Shown here piece after piece: positions 1 to 7,028 of a stretch of 64,000 bases of DNA. The first letter of the stretch is position 1; each line of letters opens with the position of its first letter. Source of the stretch: Acidimicrobium ferrooxidans DSM 10331. Its GTDB lineage: Bacteria > Actinomycetota > Acidimicrobiia > Acidimicrobiales > Acidimicrobiaceae. Location: NCBI RefSeq assembly GCF_000023265.1, contig NC_013124.1, positions 1,802,001-1,866,000 of the forward strand. The letters run 5' to 3'. The notes beneath the pieces were generated by a model, which was not told the origin of the DNA, did not search any database, and was given only the letters and a program-made list of their open reading frames with translations. The position numbers were made by a program, and so were the translations under genes.

Positions 1-122
1 GCACGTTCTCCGACGCGGCGGCGCACGTCCTCGAGCGTCTCGGTCCCATACACGGTCGGCTCCCGGACCCCGAGCAGGTTGAGGTTCGGACCATCGATGA
101 CGAGCAGGCGCACCGCCGTCAT
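1..122 (-). CDS. aroQ: 3-dehydroquinate dehydratase, type II (partial, N-terminus only)
   Basis: This is the first 40 or so codons of a type II dehydroquinase, which converts 3-dehydroquinate to 3-dehydroshikimate in the shikimate pathway. The visible N-terminus contains [11 protein letters not shown], the family's hallmark segment, followed by REPTVYG with the catalytic tyrosine region. The ATG at 122-120 overlaps the aroB stop (ATGA), so it is the third gene of an aroC-aroB-aroQ run and probably translated by coupling. The rest lies beyond the left edge of the window. The identity is secure from the motif; the length and integrity of the full gene cannot be judged. Confidence 0.9.
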   Translation of the reverse strand, partial: MTAVRLLVIDGPNLNLLGVREPTVYGTETLEDVRRRVGER

Positions 123-1183
123 GCGCGTGCCTCGTCGATTGCCGCGACGATCACCGCCTCTGGCACGCCGTGGACCAGCTCGAGACCGCTCGGTCCATCG
201 AGGACCATCGCGAGTGACCCTCGGTGCTTCTTGTCCGCTGCGAGAAAGACCATCACCTCTGCGGCCCCGATCCACGGCGGCACGCGATGTGCGAGGCCGA
301 GACGCGCCACCACCTCGACGTGCTGGATCACGCGATCTCGCGTGATCCTGCCGAGACGCTCGGCAACGATCGCCTCGACCACGAGGCCGATCGCCACCGC
401 CTCGCCATGGCTCAAGGGCCGGCGACGCGCCAAGGCGGCTGCCTCGATGGCATGGCCCACCGTATGCCCGTAGTTCAGCAGTGCGCGCTCACCGTGCTCG
501 CGCTCATCGCGCTCCACGACGCGCGCCTTTGCCTGGGCCGCCTCGGCAACCGCCTCGTCGAGCGGGAGCTCGACCAGACGATCGAGGCCAAGGAAGGCGT
601 ACTTCGCCAGCTCGCCAAGACCACTTCGCCACTGGCGACGAGGCAGTGTCGCCAGCACATCGAGGTCGGCGACGACTCGTCGCGGCTGCCAGAAGGCGCC
701 GACGAGATTTTTACCGGCACGCAGGTTGACCGCGGTCTTGCCGCCGATGGCCGCGTCGACCATACCAAGGAGTGAGGTCGGCACCGCGACGAAGTCGATG
801 CCACGGTGGTAGGTGGCGGCAACGAAACCCGCCAGGTCGGTGACCACCCCTCCACCGATGGCGATGAGGCCATCTCCCCGAGTGGCCCCGGCGCTGGCGA
901 GCTCCTCAGCCACCCGCTCCACCACCGCGAGCCGCTTGGCGCGCTCGCCATTGGGAACCTCAATGACAGGCCAGGGCCATGACGCAGGGAGGGGAATCGC
1001 GGCTTGGGTCACCACGAAGGCCTGGCGCCAGTCCTCCGGGACGATCTCGCGAGAGTCCTGGAGGATGCCGCTCCCGACCGTGATGGCCACCTCGTGCTGT
1101 GGCGTTCGCATCGAGAACCGGCGGGTCGCACGGCCTCGCGCTGCCCACGCTGATCGGAGTGCGCTCGGAGGACCTTGCACCAT
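119..1183 (-). CDS. aroB: 3-dehydroquinate synthase
   Basis: AroB cyclises DAHP to 3-dehydroquinate, an NAD+- and metal-dependent step of the shikimate pathway. The 354-residue product has the NAD-binding segment [13 protein letters not shown], the [17 protein letters not shown] segment, and the metal ligands in [17 protein letters not shown] and LSHGEAVA. The ATG at 1183 was chosen because it overlaps the aroC stop codon (TGATG) and has a GGAG ribosome-binding site. A second ATG at 1111 lacks one and would give a shorter N-terminus (MRTPQHE). The frame stays open upstream into aroC, but that extension looks like an antisense-free shadow of aroC. It ends in an ATGA overlap with aroQ, consistent with a coupled aro operon. 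Confidence 0.96.
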   Translation of the reverse strand: MVQGPPSALRSAWAARGRATRRFSMRTPQHEVAITVGSGILQDSREIVPEDWRQAFVVTQAAIPLPASWPWPVIEVPNGERAKRLAVVERVAEELASAGATRGDGLIAIGGGVVTDLAGFVAATYHRGIDFVAVPTSLLGMVDAAIGGKTAVNLRAGKNLVGAFWQPRRVVADLDVLATLPRRQWRSGLGELAKYAFLGLDRLVELPLDEAVAEAAQAKARVVERDEREHGERALLNYGHTVGHAIEAAALARRRPLSHGEAVAIGLVVEAIVAERLGRITRDRVIQHVEVVARLGLAHRVPPWIGAAEVMVFLAADKKHRGSLAMVLDGPSGLELVHGVPEAVIVAAIDEARA

Positions 1184-2361
1184 CAGCGCTCCAGCGCACC
1201 GTCGCGCCACGGTAGCGCCGCCTCGTGTGCGAGATAGCTCTCGGCGTTGCGGCGAAACTCGGCGATGGAGTCCCCGCCAAACTTTCTCAGGGCTTCGTCC
1301 GCGAGCACCAAGGCCACCATCGCCTCGGCAACCACGCCCATCGCGGGCACCGCGGTCACGTCGGTGCGCTCGCGAAAGGCGATCGACCGCTCCCCCGTGG
1401 CGAGATCGACCGTCTCGATCACAGGCCGATTCAGCGTCGCAAGGGGCTTCATCCACGCGGTTGCCACGATCGGGCTCCCATTGCTCACACCGCCTTCGAT
1501 GCCTCCAGCGCGGTCCGTCGGACGCTCGAGCTGCGAACCCACGATGGCATCGTGCGCGAGCGACCCTCGCACGCCCGCGACCTCGAGCCCGGCACCAATG
1601 CTGACGGCCTTGACGGCCGGGATCGACAGCAACGCCTGACCGAGGAGGCCATCGAGTCGACGATCCCAGTGCACGTAACTCCCCAACCCGACCGGCACGC
1701 CGTGCGCGACGACCTGGGCGGCCCCGCCCAGCGAGTCGCCAACCTTCGCGGCCGCTCGCACCTCTGCAATCATCGCCGCCTCGACAGCCGGATCGAGACA
1801 GCGCACCTCGGAGGCGTCGATACGCTCGCGATCACCAAGCGTCGGCACGGTCTCGACGCTCACCCGGGCGGCACCCAGCTGCACGACGTGGCTCACGATC
1901 CCGACACCGAGAACGCCGAGCAGGGCCTTCGCAACGGCACCTGCTGCGACCCGAGCAGCGGTCTCGCGTGCCGACGCTCGCTCGAGCACGTTGCGAGCGT
2001 CATCGAAGCCATACTTCTGCAGACCGGCGAGATCAGCGTGACCAGGACGTGGCGCCGTCAACTTCCGGGCGGTCTGGCCCGGATCCGGCGACATCTCCTC
2101 GGTCCACTTGCGCTCCCACTCCGAGTTGGCGATCTCGAGCACGATCGGCGATCCCAAGGTGCGTCCATGACGCACGCCGCCGATGATCGTGAGCGCATCC
2201 TGCTCGAAGCGCATCCTCGGGCCCCGCCCGTAGCCCAAGCGCCGCCGCGCAAGCTCAGCGCTGATGGCGTCGCCGACGAGCTCGAGTCCCGCGGGGACAC
2301 CCTCGATGATGACCGCGAGCGCACGTCCGTGCGATTCGCCACCAGTCAACCAGCGCAGCAT
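1183..2361 (-). CDS. aroC: Chorismate synthase
   Basis: AroC converts 5-enolpyruvylshikimate-3-phosphate to chorismate using reduced FMN, the last common step to aromatic amino acids. The 392-residue protein has the normal length and starts MLRWLTGGESHG, with the conserved GESHG loop near the N-terminus. RPGHADLAG and the RNVLERASARETAARVA segment follow in the middle. It is first of the aroC-aroB-aroQ series and overlaps aroB by one base. A TAGCCT box sits 6 nt upstream of the ATG, inside the end of the preceding prepilin peptidase gene, so a leaderless start of its own is likely. Confidence is high. Confidence 0.97.
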   Translation of the reverse strand: MLRWLTGGESHGRALAVIIEGVPAGLELVGDAISAELARRRLGYGRGPRMRFEQDALTIIGGVRHGRTLGSPIVLEIANSEWERKWTEEMSPDPGQTARKLTAPRPGHADLAGLQKYGFDDARNVLERASARETAARVAAGAVAKALLGVLGVGIVSHVVQLGAARVSVETVPTLGDRERIDASEVRCLDPAVEAAMIAEVRAAAKVGDSLGGAAQVVAHGVPVGLGSYVHWDRRLDGLLGQALLSIPAVKAVSIGAGLEVAGVRGSLAHDAIVGSQLERPTDRAGGIEGGVSNGSPIVATAWMKPLATLNRPVIETVDLATGERSIAFRERTDVTAVPAMGVVAEAMVALVLADEALRKFGGDSIAEFRRNAESYLAHEAALPWRDGALER

Positions 2362-2365
2362 GCGC

Positions 2366-3031
2366 TCAGGCTAGCGAGACGCCGAGCGCACTCACGTGAG
2401 TGCCGTGAGCCACGATCAAAGCCACGAGCGCACCCACCGCGATCGCTGGCCCGAGAGGCAGGCGGTCACGATGGCTCCCGCCGCGCAGGAGATGCCAGAG
2501 CGCACCGAGCGCGCCGAGGCTCAAGGCCACGAGCGCCGCGAGGACCGGGACCCACCAGCCGAGCGGCGCCTCCACGGCTCCGAGCATGCCGAGGAGGGCA
2601 ATATCACCACGACCGAGCCCCCCGCGCGACAACCAGCGTACGAGCATCCACGCGCCCACCACGGCGAGCGCACCGCCGATCGCTGCAGCCACAGCGCGCA
2701 GCGCGTGGGGACCGAGTCCGAAGATCACGACCTCCGTGACCAGCGCACCATCGACGAGCGAGCGCGGAATGCGTCGGGTCTGCCAGTCCACGGTCGCACC
2801 GACCACCGCGACACTCCAGGCAAGCGCCTCGGCGACGAGCGCGGCGCCCGTCACGCCCGACCAGCTGAGCCACCACACACCAAGACCCGCCGCCACGCCA
2901 GCGCCACCATGCAGGAACGTCGCCCGTCGGCTCTTCACCGCGCCCCGCCGACGGGCGAGCGGTCCCACGGCACAGGCGACCAGAGCGGCGGCAACCACAG
3001 CGGCTGTCGCCCGGACAACAGCGACGGACAC
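2366..3031 (-). CDS. Prepilin leader peptidase-like A24 protease (no methylase domain)
   Basis: This is a multi-pass membrane aspartyl protease of the type IV prepilin peptidase (A24) family, which cleaves prepilin signal peptides at the membrane. Two motifs support this: an aspartate followed by RRIP (VDWQTRRIP) and the GRGD-IALLG segment that carries the second catalytic aspartate. Both are set among hydrophobic helices. At 221 residues it corresponds to the protease domain alone. The N-terminal cysteine-rich methylase domain of PilD is absent. The GTG at 3031 is the only plausible in-frame start before the divergent phosphatase gene. The gene lies immediately before aroC, with its stop inside the aroC promoter. 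No pilin genes are visible in the window, so the substrate is unknown. Confidence 0.75.
   Translation of the reverse strand: MSVAVVRATAAVVAAALVACAVGPLARRRGAVKSRRATFLHGGAGVAAGLGVWWLSWSGVTGAALVAEALAWSVAVVGATVDWQTRRIPRSLVDGALVTEVVIFGLGPHALRAVAAAIGGALAVVGAWMLVRWLSRGGLGRGDIALLGMLGAVEAPLGWWVPVLAALVALSLGALGALWHLLRGGSHRDRLPLGPAIAVGALVALIVAHGTHVSALGVSLA
2368..2373 (-). promoter_or_regulatory. Candidate -10 box for leaderless aroC
   Basis: TAGCCT on the minus strand lies exactly 6 nt before the aroC ATG (2361). The spacing implies transcription starting at or next to the start codon. The box overlaps the TGA of the upstream prepilin peptidase gene. It is one of a recurrent set in this window (TAGACT, TAGCCT, TACACT and similar). 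Confidence 0.5.
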
Positions 3032-3100
3032 GTACGATCCGTCGACCGAGTGCCTCCAAAGGTTTACCGTTCGGCAAGATCCGACCACTACGGTCGAGCC

Positions 3101-3829
3101 ATGGCACCGATGAGCCAGAGCGCCGACGACCAGGACTGGCGAGCATTCGACGGGCTCTGGAATTTCCGACCCGTCGAGGCAATCCTTGCCAACGGTCACC
3201 GACTCCGTCCCGGCAGGCTTCTGCGCTCGGAGCAACCGTACCGACTCGACGCCACCCAACGACGCCAACTCCTCGAGCGCTACGCGATTGGCAAGATCCT
3301 CGACCTCCGAACCGCCGAGGAGTGCGCCCCGACGGAGTCCATCGACGCGCCACGAACGCACCTACCGCTCCCGGACGTCTCGCGTGACCCACGCATCGCA
3401 GATGGTTCGCGCAACCTGGCCGGTGCCTACCGCGCGATGCTCGACGACCACGCTCCGACGTTGGTTCGAGCCATCGACGCCATCGGGGTGCCAACGCCGG
3501 TGCTCGTCCACTGCACGGCCGGCAAGGACCGAACCGGGATCGTCGTGGCCCTCACCCTCGAACTCGTGGGCGCTCGGCGGGACGACATCGTGCGCGACTA
3601 CGTCGAGAGCGGACGACGTCTCGCGGCGTTGACCGAACGTGCCTTGGCTCGCGGCTACGAGCCGACGTGGCGCGAGCTCGCGCCCGAAGTGCTCGGTGCG
3701 CCTCCGGCTGCGATCATCACGGTTCTCGAGACGGTCAAGGAACGGTGGGGCTCCGTGGATCGGTTCCTCATGACGTTCGGGATGACGCCAATGCGCATCG
3801 AGGCGATCCGAAGCTCGCTCATCGCATGA
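3101..3829 (+). CDS. Tyrosine/serine protein phosphatase family protein
   Basis: The 242-residue protein has the P-loop HCTAGKDRTG, the CX5R signature of cysteine-dependent phosphatases. The arrangement is like the single-domain bacterial tyrosine/serine phosphatases (PF13350 type). An N-terminal FRPVE...NGHRLRPGRLLRSEQPY stretch and a LDLRTAEEC segment match that family's substrate-entry region. It presumably dephosphorylates phosphotyrosine, phosphoserine or a phosphoinositide-like substrate in the cytoplasm; the real substrate cannot be told from sequence. The ATG at 3101 has a second ATG three codons later (3110), and neither has a strong ribosome-binding site. It is transcribed away from the prepilin peptidase gene. 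Confidence 0.8.
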   Translation: MAPMSQSADDQDWRAFDGLWNFRPVEAILANGHRLRPGRLLRSEQPYRLDATQRRQLLERYAIGKILDLRTAEECAPTESIDAPRTHLPLPDVSRDPRIADGSRNLAGAYRAMLDDHAPTLVRAIDAIGVPTPVLVHCTAGKDRTGIVVALTLELVGARRDDIVRDYVESGRRLAALTERALARGYEPTWRELAPEVLGAPPAAIITVLETVKERWGSVDRFLMTFGMTPMRIEAIRSSLIA

Positions 3830-3909
3830 CGCCACGATTGCACGCGCGCCAACCCCAACGGCTCCGCCCGAGGCCGGCGTGTGCGGCGCCGCATCACGAG
3901 CGCTCGCGC

Positions 3910-4398
3910 TCAGTCGCTCGCGTCGACCCCTTCAAGGGCCTTGGCGAGCAGGTTGCCAAGCTGGCGCAATTCCTCCGGAGTCAGTCGACTGCCAAGCGCG
4001 CCGTCAAGCGTCGCGACCACAACGGGCTCGGCTCGGCGCGCCACCGTGCGTCCCGCCTCCGTGATCACCGCATACGTCCCGCGCCGATCGGTCGGGCAGC
4101 CACGCCGCACGACCCACTCGGCTTCGACCAGCCGGTCGACTCGCCGCGACAGCGCGCTGCGCGACACCAAGGCAGCATCGGCGAGCTCGGACAGGCGAAC
4201 CCGTCCCTCGGGAGCGCTGTCGAGGTGGTGGAGCACCAAGAACTCCCCGAGACCGATGCCGCACGCGCTCTCGAGCTCACGATCGAGCAGGTCGACGAGC
4301 CGGCCCTGGAGAACGAGCAGCGTGCCGAACACCTCCCGGGTCAGGGGGTGCTGGGCTGTTCGGACAGGCGTCGACGGCGATACTGCTTGCATGTGCAA
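3910..4398 (-). CDS. MarR-family transcriptional regulator
   Basis: A 162-residue winged-helix regulator. It has a helical dimerisation N-terminus, then VRLSELADAALVSRSALSRRVDRLVEAEWVVRR as recognition helix plus wing, then DRRGTYAVITEAG, the usual MarR wing motif. The start is uncertain. A TTG at 4398 sits 6 nt after an AGGAG site, while an ATG at 4392 is 12 nt away; spacing favours TTG. It is divergent from a YceI gene, with both -10 elements inside one 16-bp dyad. That suggests it controls itself and the neighbour. The effector ligand is unknown. Confidence 0.88.
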   Translation of the reverse strand: MHMQAVSPSTPVRTAQHPLTREVFGTLLVLQGRLVDLLDRELESACGIGLGEFLVLHHLDSAPEGRVRLSELADAALVSRSALSRRVDRLVEAEWVVRRGCPTDRRGTYAVITEAGRTVARRAEPVVVATLDGALGSRLTPEELRQLGNLLAKALEGVDASD

Positions 4399-4423
4399 CT
4401 ACAACTCCTATACTTCAGCATAG
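4387..4423. promoter_or_regulatory. Overlapping divergent promoters and candidate MarR operator
   Basis: CTATACTTCAGCATAG (4408-4423) is an imperfect palindrome with 6 of 8 arm positions matching. On the plus strand it contains TATACT (4409-4414), preceded 16 bp upstream by TTGCAT (4387-4392), a good promoter for yceI. On the minus strand it contains TATGCT (4422-4417), a -10 for the marR-type gene. A repressor bound to the dyad would block both promoters. The operator role is inferred from geometry. Confidence 0.55.
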
Positions 4424-4453
4424 TCAGGAACCCATGACACAAGGAGGAAAGCG

Positions 4454-5005
4454 ATGACGCTGAGCGCACAGGATCTCGGCATCGACACGGGGCGGTGGAA
4501 CATCGACCCGACCCACTCGACGGTCGAGTTCGTCGTCAGGCACATGATGGTTTCGAAGGTCCGCGGGAGCTTCGAGAAGTTCGAGGGCTACGCCGACATC
4601 GCCGACGACGTCACGCAGAGCACGGTCACTGCGACCATCGACGCATCCACGATCTCCACGCGCGACGAGAACCGCGACAACCACCTCCGCAGCCCGGACT
4701 TCCTCAACGTGACCGAGTTCCCCACCATCACCTTCACGTCCACCCGCATCGAGCCCGCAGGTGAGAACTGGAAGCTCGTCGGCGAACTCACCATCCGCGG
4801 CGTCACCCGTCCCGTCACGCTGGACCTCGAGTTCAACGGCACCTCACCCGACCCGTACGGTGGGAAGCGTGCCGGGTTCTCCGCGACCGGCGAGATCTCC
4901 CGCAAGGACTTCGGTATCGAGTGGAACGCTGCCCTCGAGACCGGTGGGGTCGTGGTGAGCGACAAGGTCACCATCAACATCGAGATCGAGCTCGTCAAGG
5001 CGTAA
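4454..5005 (+). CDS. YceI-family lipid-binding-like protein
   Basis: A 183-residue YceI-family protein: a lipocalin-like beta-barrel that binds polyisoprenoid or other amphiphilic molecules in characterised members. Family landmarks include the start WNIDPTHSTVEFVVRHMMVSKVRGSF, the middle DENRDNHLRSPDFLNV..FPTITFTS, and LTIRGVTRPVTLDL. There is no signal peptide, so the protein is probably cytoplasmic, unlike periplasmic E. coli YceI. An ideal AAGGAGG site lies 6 nt before the ATG. Divergence from a MarR regulator is a common arrangement for stress-responsive YceI genes. A strong terminator follows directly. Confidence 0.92.
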   Translation: MTLSAQDLGIDTGRWNIDPTHSTVEFVVRHMMVSKVRGSFEKFEGYADIADDVTQSTVTATIDASTISTRDENRDNHLRSPDFLNVTEFPTITFTSTRIEPAGENWKLVGELTIRGVTRPVTLDLEFNGTSPDPYGGKRAGFSATGEISRKDFGIEWNAALETGGVVVSDKVTINIEIELVKA

Positions 5006-5026
5006 GGATCGAGCGACCATACTACC

Positions 5027-5062
5027 GAGAAGGGGCCGGGTCCGAAGACCCGGCCCCTTCTC
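5027..5062 (+). terminator. 16-bp GC-rich hairpin terminator after yceI
   Basis: GAGAAGGGGCCGGGTC and its exact reverse complement are separated by the tetraloop CGAA. The hairpin starts 21 nt after the YceI stop. There is no T-tract on either side, as is common for actinobacterial hairpin terminators. It could also act on the minus-strand NfuA-type transcript arriving from the other direction. Confidence 0.75.
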
Positions 5063-5158
5063 GCGTACCACGAGCGCACGGCGGGCCTCACCCGGATCCC
5101 GATCGCGGTCACGACGAGCCGGTCACGACGAGCGAGGTGCGCAAACCAGGGCCGTCGC

Positions 5159-5773
5159 CTACTTCTTCTCAGGTTGGTAGTACGGGTTGTTGCCGGCGGC
5201 GTGATTCGTCACGTCGACGACGTCACGAATCTCGGGTACGGCATCTCGAATGGCGACCGCGATGCCCTGCGTCAGGGTCGCAGAAGCCAGTCCACACCCC
5301 TGGCATCCACCACCCATCAACACGTAGGCCACCTCGTCGACGACGCCGACGAGTTCCGCATACCCACCGTGAGCTGCGATGGCCGGGTTGACCTGCTCCT
5401 GCAGGATGCTGTCGACACGTCGGGCGAGATCGCTCGTGAGCGCCTCGGGACCGAACTCTGGTAGATCGCTCTGGCGCGTCGGGGCGTTCGGATTTTCAAT
5501 GACGAGGTCGCCATCGTCGCCGACGTCGAGCGTCGCGTCGCGCAGCGCCTCGATCGACGCCGCAGGAATGACGACAACGAGATCGCCCACCTCGACGATG
5601 GCGTCTGCACCGGACGCCATCGCCAGCTCCTGCAGGTACACGTCGTAGGTCCACTGGTCGCCCGTCGAACCAGTCACCTCGATCCAGAGCGCGATCGGCG
5701 CCTCCGCTTGCTCTTCGGCGATCGCCGCAGCGACGACCTCCGCTGCACGCTGCGACACAGCCATCAGTCCCAC
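5159..5773 (-). CDS. NfuA/NifU-type Fe-S cluster carrier
   Basis: The 204-residue protein combines an N-terminal degenerate A-type (HesB/IscA-like) domain with a C-terminal NifU domain, the architecture of NfuA carriers that deliver 4Fe-4S clusters. The N-terminal domain has no cluster cysteines. The C-terminal domain carries GGGCQGCGLA, the CxxC that binds the bridging cluster between two monomers, in the expected context (NPAIAAHGGYAELV upstream). The GTG at 5773 is preferred because AAGGAGG lies 6 nt upstream. An ATG three codons later (5764) is the alternative. It is divergent from the ATP-grasp gene across about 40 bp. It may serve the Fe-S needs of the adjacent radical SAM enzyme, though that link is only positional. 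Confidence 0.88.
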   Translation of the reverse strand: MGLMAVSQRAAEVVAAAIAEEQAEAPIALWIEVTGSTGDQWTYDVYLQELAMASGADAIVEVGDLVVVIPAASIEALRDATLDVGDDGDLVIENPNAPTRQSDLPEFGPEALTSDLARRVDSILQEQVNPAIAAHGGYAELVGVVDEVAYVLMGGGCQGCGLASATLTQGIAVAIRDAVPEIRDVVDVTNHAAGNNPYYQPEKK

Positions 5774-5797
5774 CGCGCGCCTCCTTCCGCTCACCAC

Positions 5798-5803
5798 TAC
5801 GAT
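5798..5803 (+). promoter_or_regulatory. Candidate -10 box before the ATP-grasp gene
   Basis: TACGAT lies 9 nt before the GTG start at 5813. There is no ribosome-binding site in between, so a leaderless or near-leaderless transcript is suggested. Confidence 0.35.
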
Positions 5804-5812
5804 CCTATCGAC

Positions 5813-7018
5813 GTGGCACGCCTTGCCCTCGTGGTCCCCGCGCATAGTTACCGAGGGAACGATTTCCTCGCAGCTGCAACGCCACACCAGCTCACGATCG
5901 TCACCGATGCCGAGGAGCCACTCGGAGGTGACCACATCGTGCGATCTTCGCTCTCCCTGGATGCGTCCGAGACAGATCGCCTCGCCCAGGTCCTCGTCGA
6001 GCGCAGCGTCGAAGCGGTCATCGGCGTCGACGAGTACTCCGTCCAGCTCGCAGCCGATGTCTCCGATCGCATGGGACTCAGCCACGGCCGTGGGGAGGCA
6101 ATCCGGCGGGCGACACACAAGGACCAACTGCGCAGCACCCTCGATCGCGCGGAACTGCCACAGCCATCGTGGCACGTGGCCGACAGCGTGGCCGCCATCG
6201 ACGTCGACTGGCTCGAGCGCGCGCTCGGGCCTGGCCCGTGGGTGCTCAAGCCCCTCGACCGAACCGCCTCCGAGGGAGTCGTGCGCGTCGATGCGTCCAC
6301 ACTCGCCTGGGGACGCGACCAACTCGCAGCCGTCGTCGGATCGCACGCGCCGGTCCTCGCCGAGACCTTCGTACCGGGAGCCGAGATCGCCGTCGAGGCG
6401 ATCCTGACCGACGGCGCACTCGAGATCGTCACGGTCTTCGACAAGCCAGACATCGGCGATGGACCGACGTTCTGGGAAGCGACGTACCTCGCTCCGAGCT
6501 CCATCCCTCTCTCAGTGATCGAAGAGGTTCGTGTGCTCATCGAACGAGCTGCACGCGCCCTCGACCTCCACACGACGCCGATCCACGCCGAGTTACGGCT
6601 CCCTGAAGGTCGGCCGGTGATCATCGAGCTCGCGCCACGCACCATCGGCGGACGCTGTGCTCGAGCCATTCGTCTCGACGACGGTCGTCATCTCGAGGAT
6701 CTCGTCATCGAGCGGGCACTCAACCAGCCACGCACGATCCCTGCGGCCCGCCGTGGTGGCCCCATCGGTATCTGGATGCTCCCCACGCCCCACGACGGCA
6801 CCTTCGAGGGTCTCGACGGCGTGGAAGTGGCGGCAGCGATCCCAGGCGTCGAGCGCATCGAGATGACCACGACCGCCGGCACCACGGTGTACGCTCCCCC
6901 ACGAACCCGCAGCTATCTCGGCTTCGTCTTCGTGAGCGGACGAAGCCGCCGACGCGTGCTCTCCACGCTCGATCAGGTCCGTTCCGTGCTTCGTCCCCGT
7001 GTCGCTCCCGCTTCCTAG
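5813..7018 (+). CDS. ATP-grasp ligase, unknown substrate (partner of radical SAM gene)
   Basis: A 401-residue ATP-grasp enzyme; this fold joins a carboxylate to an amine or thiol through an acyl-phosphate. The N-terminal pre-ATP-grasp part (LALVVPAHSYRGNDFLAAA) is followed by GPWVLKPLDRTASEGV, the nucleotide-binding lysine loop. Next come AETFVPGAEIAVEAILTDG and HAELRLPEGRPVIIELAPRTIGG, where the Glu and Arg of the metal site lie. The GTG at 5813 is the natural start. Its stop codon is embedded in the TAGACT box of the next gene, the radical SAM protein. I infer that the two act together on one small molecule or peptide. It resembles the carboxylate-amine ligase branch (dipeptide or amino-acid ligases) rather than biotin carboxylase, but the substrate is not recognisable. 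Confidence 0.8.
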   Translation: MARLALVVPAHSYRGNDFLAAATPHQLTIVTDAEEPLGGDHIVRSSLSLDASETDRLAQVLVERSVEAVIGVDEYSVQLAADVSDRMGLSHGRGEAIRRATHKDQLRSTLDRAELPQPSWHVADSVAAIDVDWLERALGPGPWVLKPLDRTASEGVVRVDASTLAWGRDQLAAVVGSHAPVLAETFVPGAEIAVEAILTDGALEIVTVFDKPDIGDGPTFWEATYLAPSSIPLSVIEEVRVLIERAARALDLHTTPIHAELRLPEGRPVIIELAPRTIGGRCARAIRLDDGRHLEDLVIERALNQPRTIPAARRGGPIGIWMLPTPHDGTFEGLDGVEVAAAIPGVERIEMTTTAGTTVYAPPRTRSYLGFVFVSGRSRRRVLSTLDQVRSVLRPRVAPAS

Positions 7019-7021
7019 ACT
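7016..7021 (+). promoter_or_regulatory. TAGACT -10 box of leaderless radical SAM gene
   Basis: TAGACT sits exactly 7 nt before the GTG at 7029 and shares its TAG with the stop codon of the ATP-grasp gene. No ribosome-binding site is visible. The radical SAM gene can therefore be transcribed from its own start as well as by read-through. Confidence 0.55.
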
Positions 7022-7028
7022 CTGAGCG

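Noticed and set aside
1225-2739. A 504-codon plus-strand frame across aroC
   Set aside because: aroC and the prepilin peptidase account for the region. The frame is rich in His, Arg and Pro, typical of an antisense artefact.
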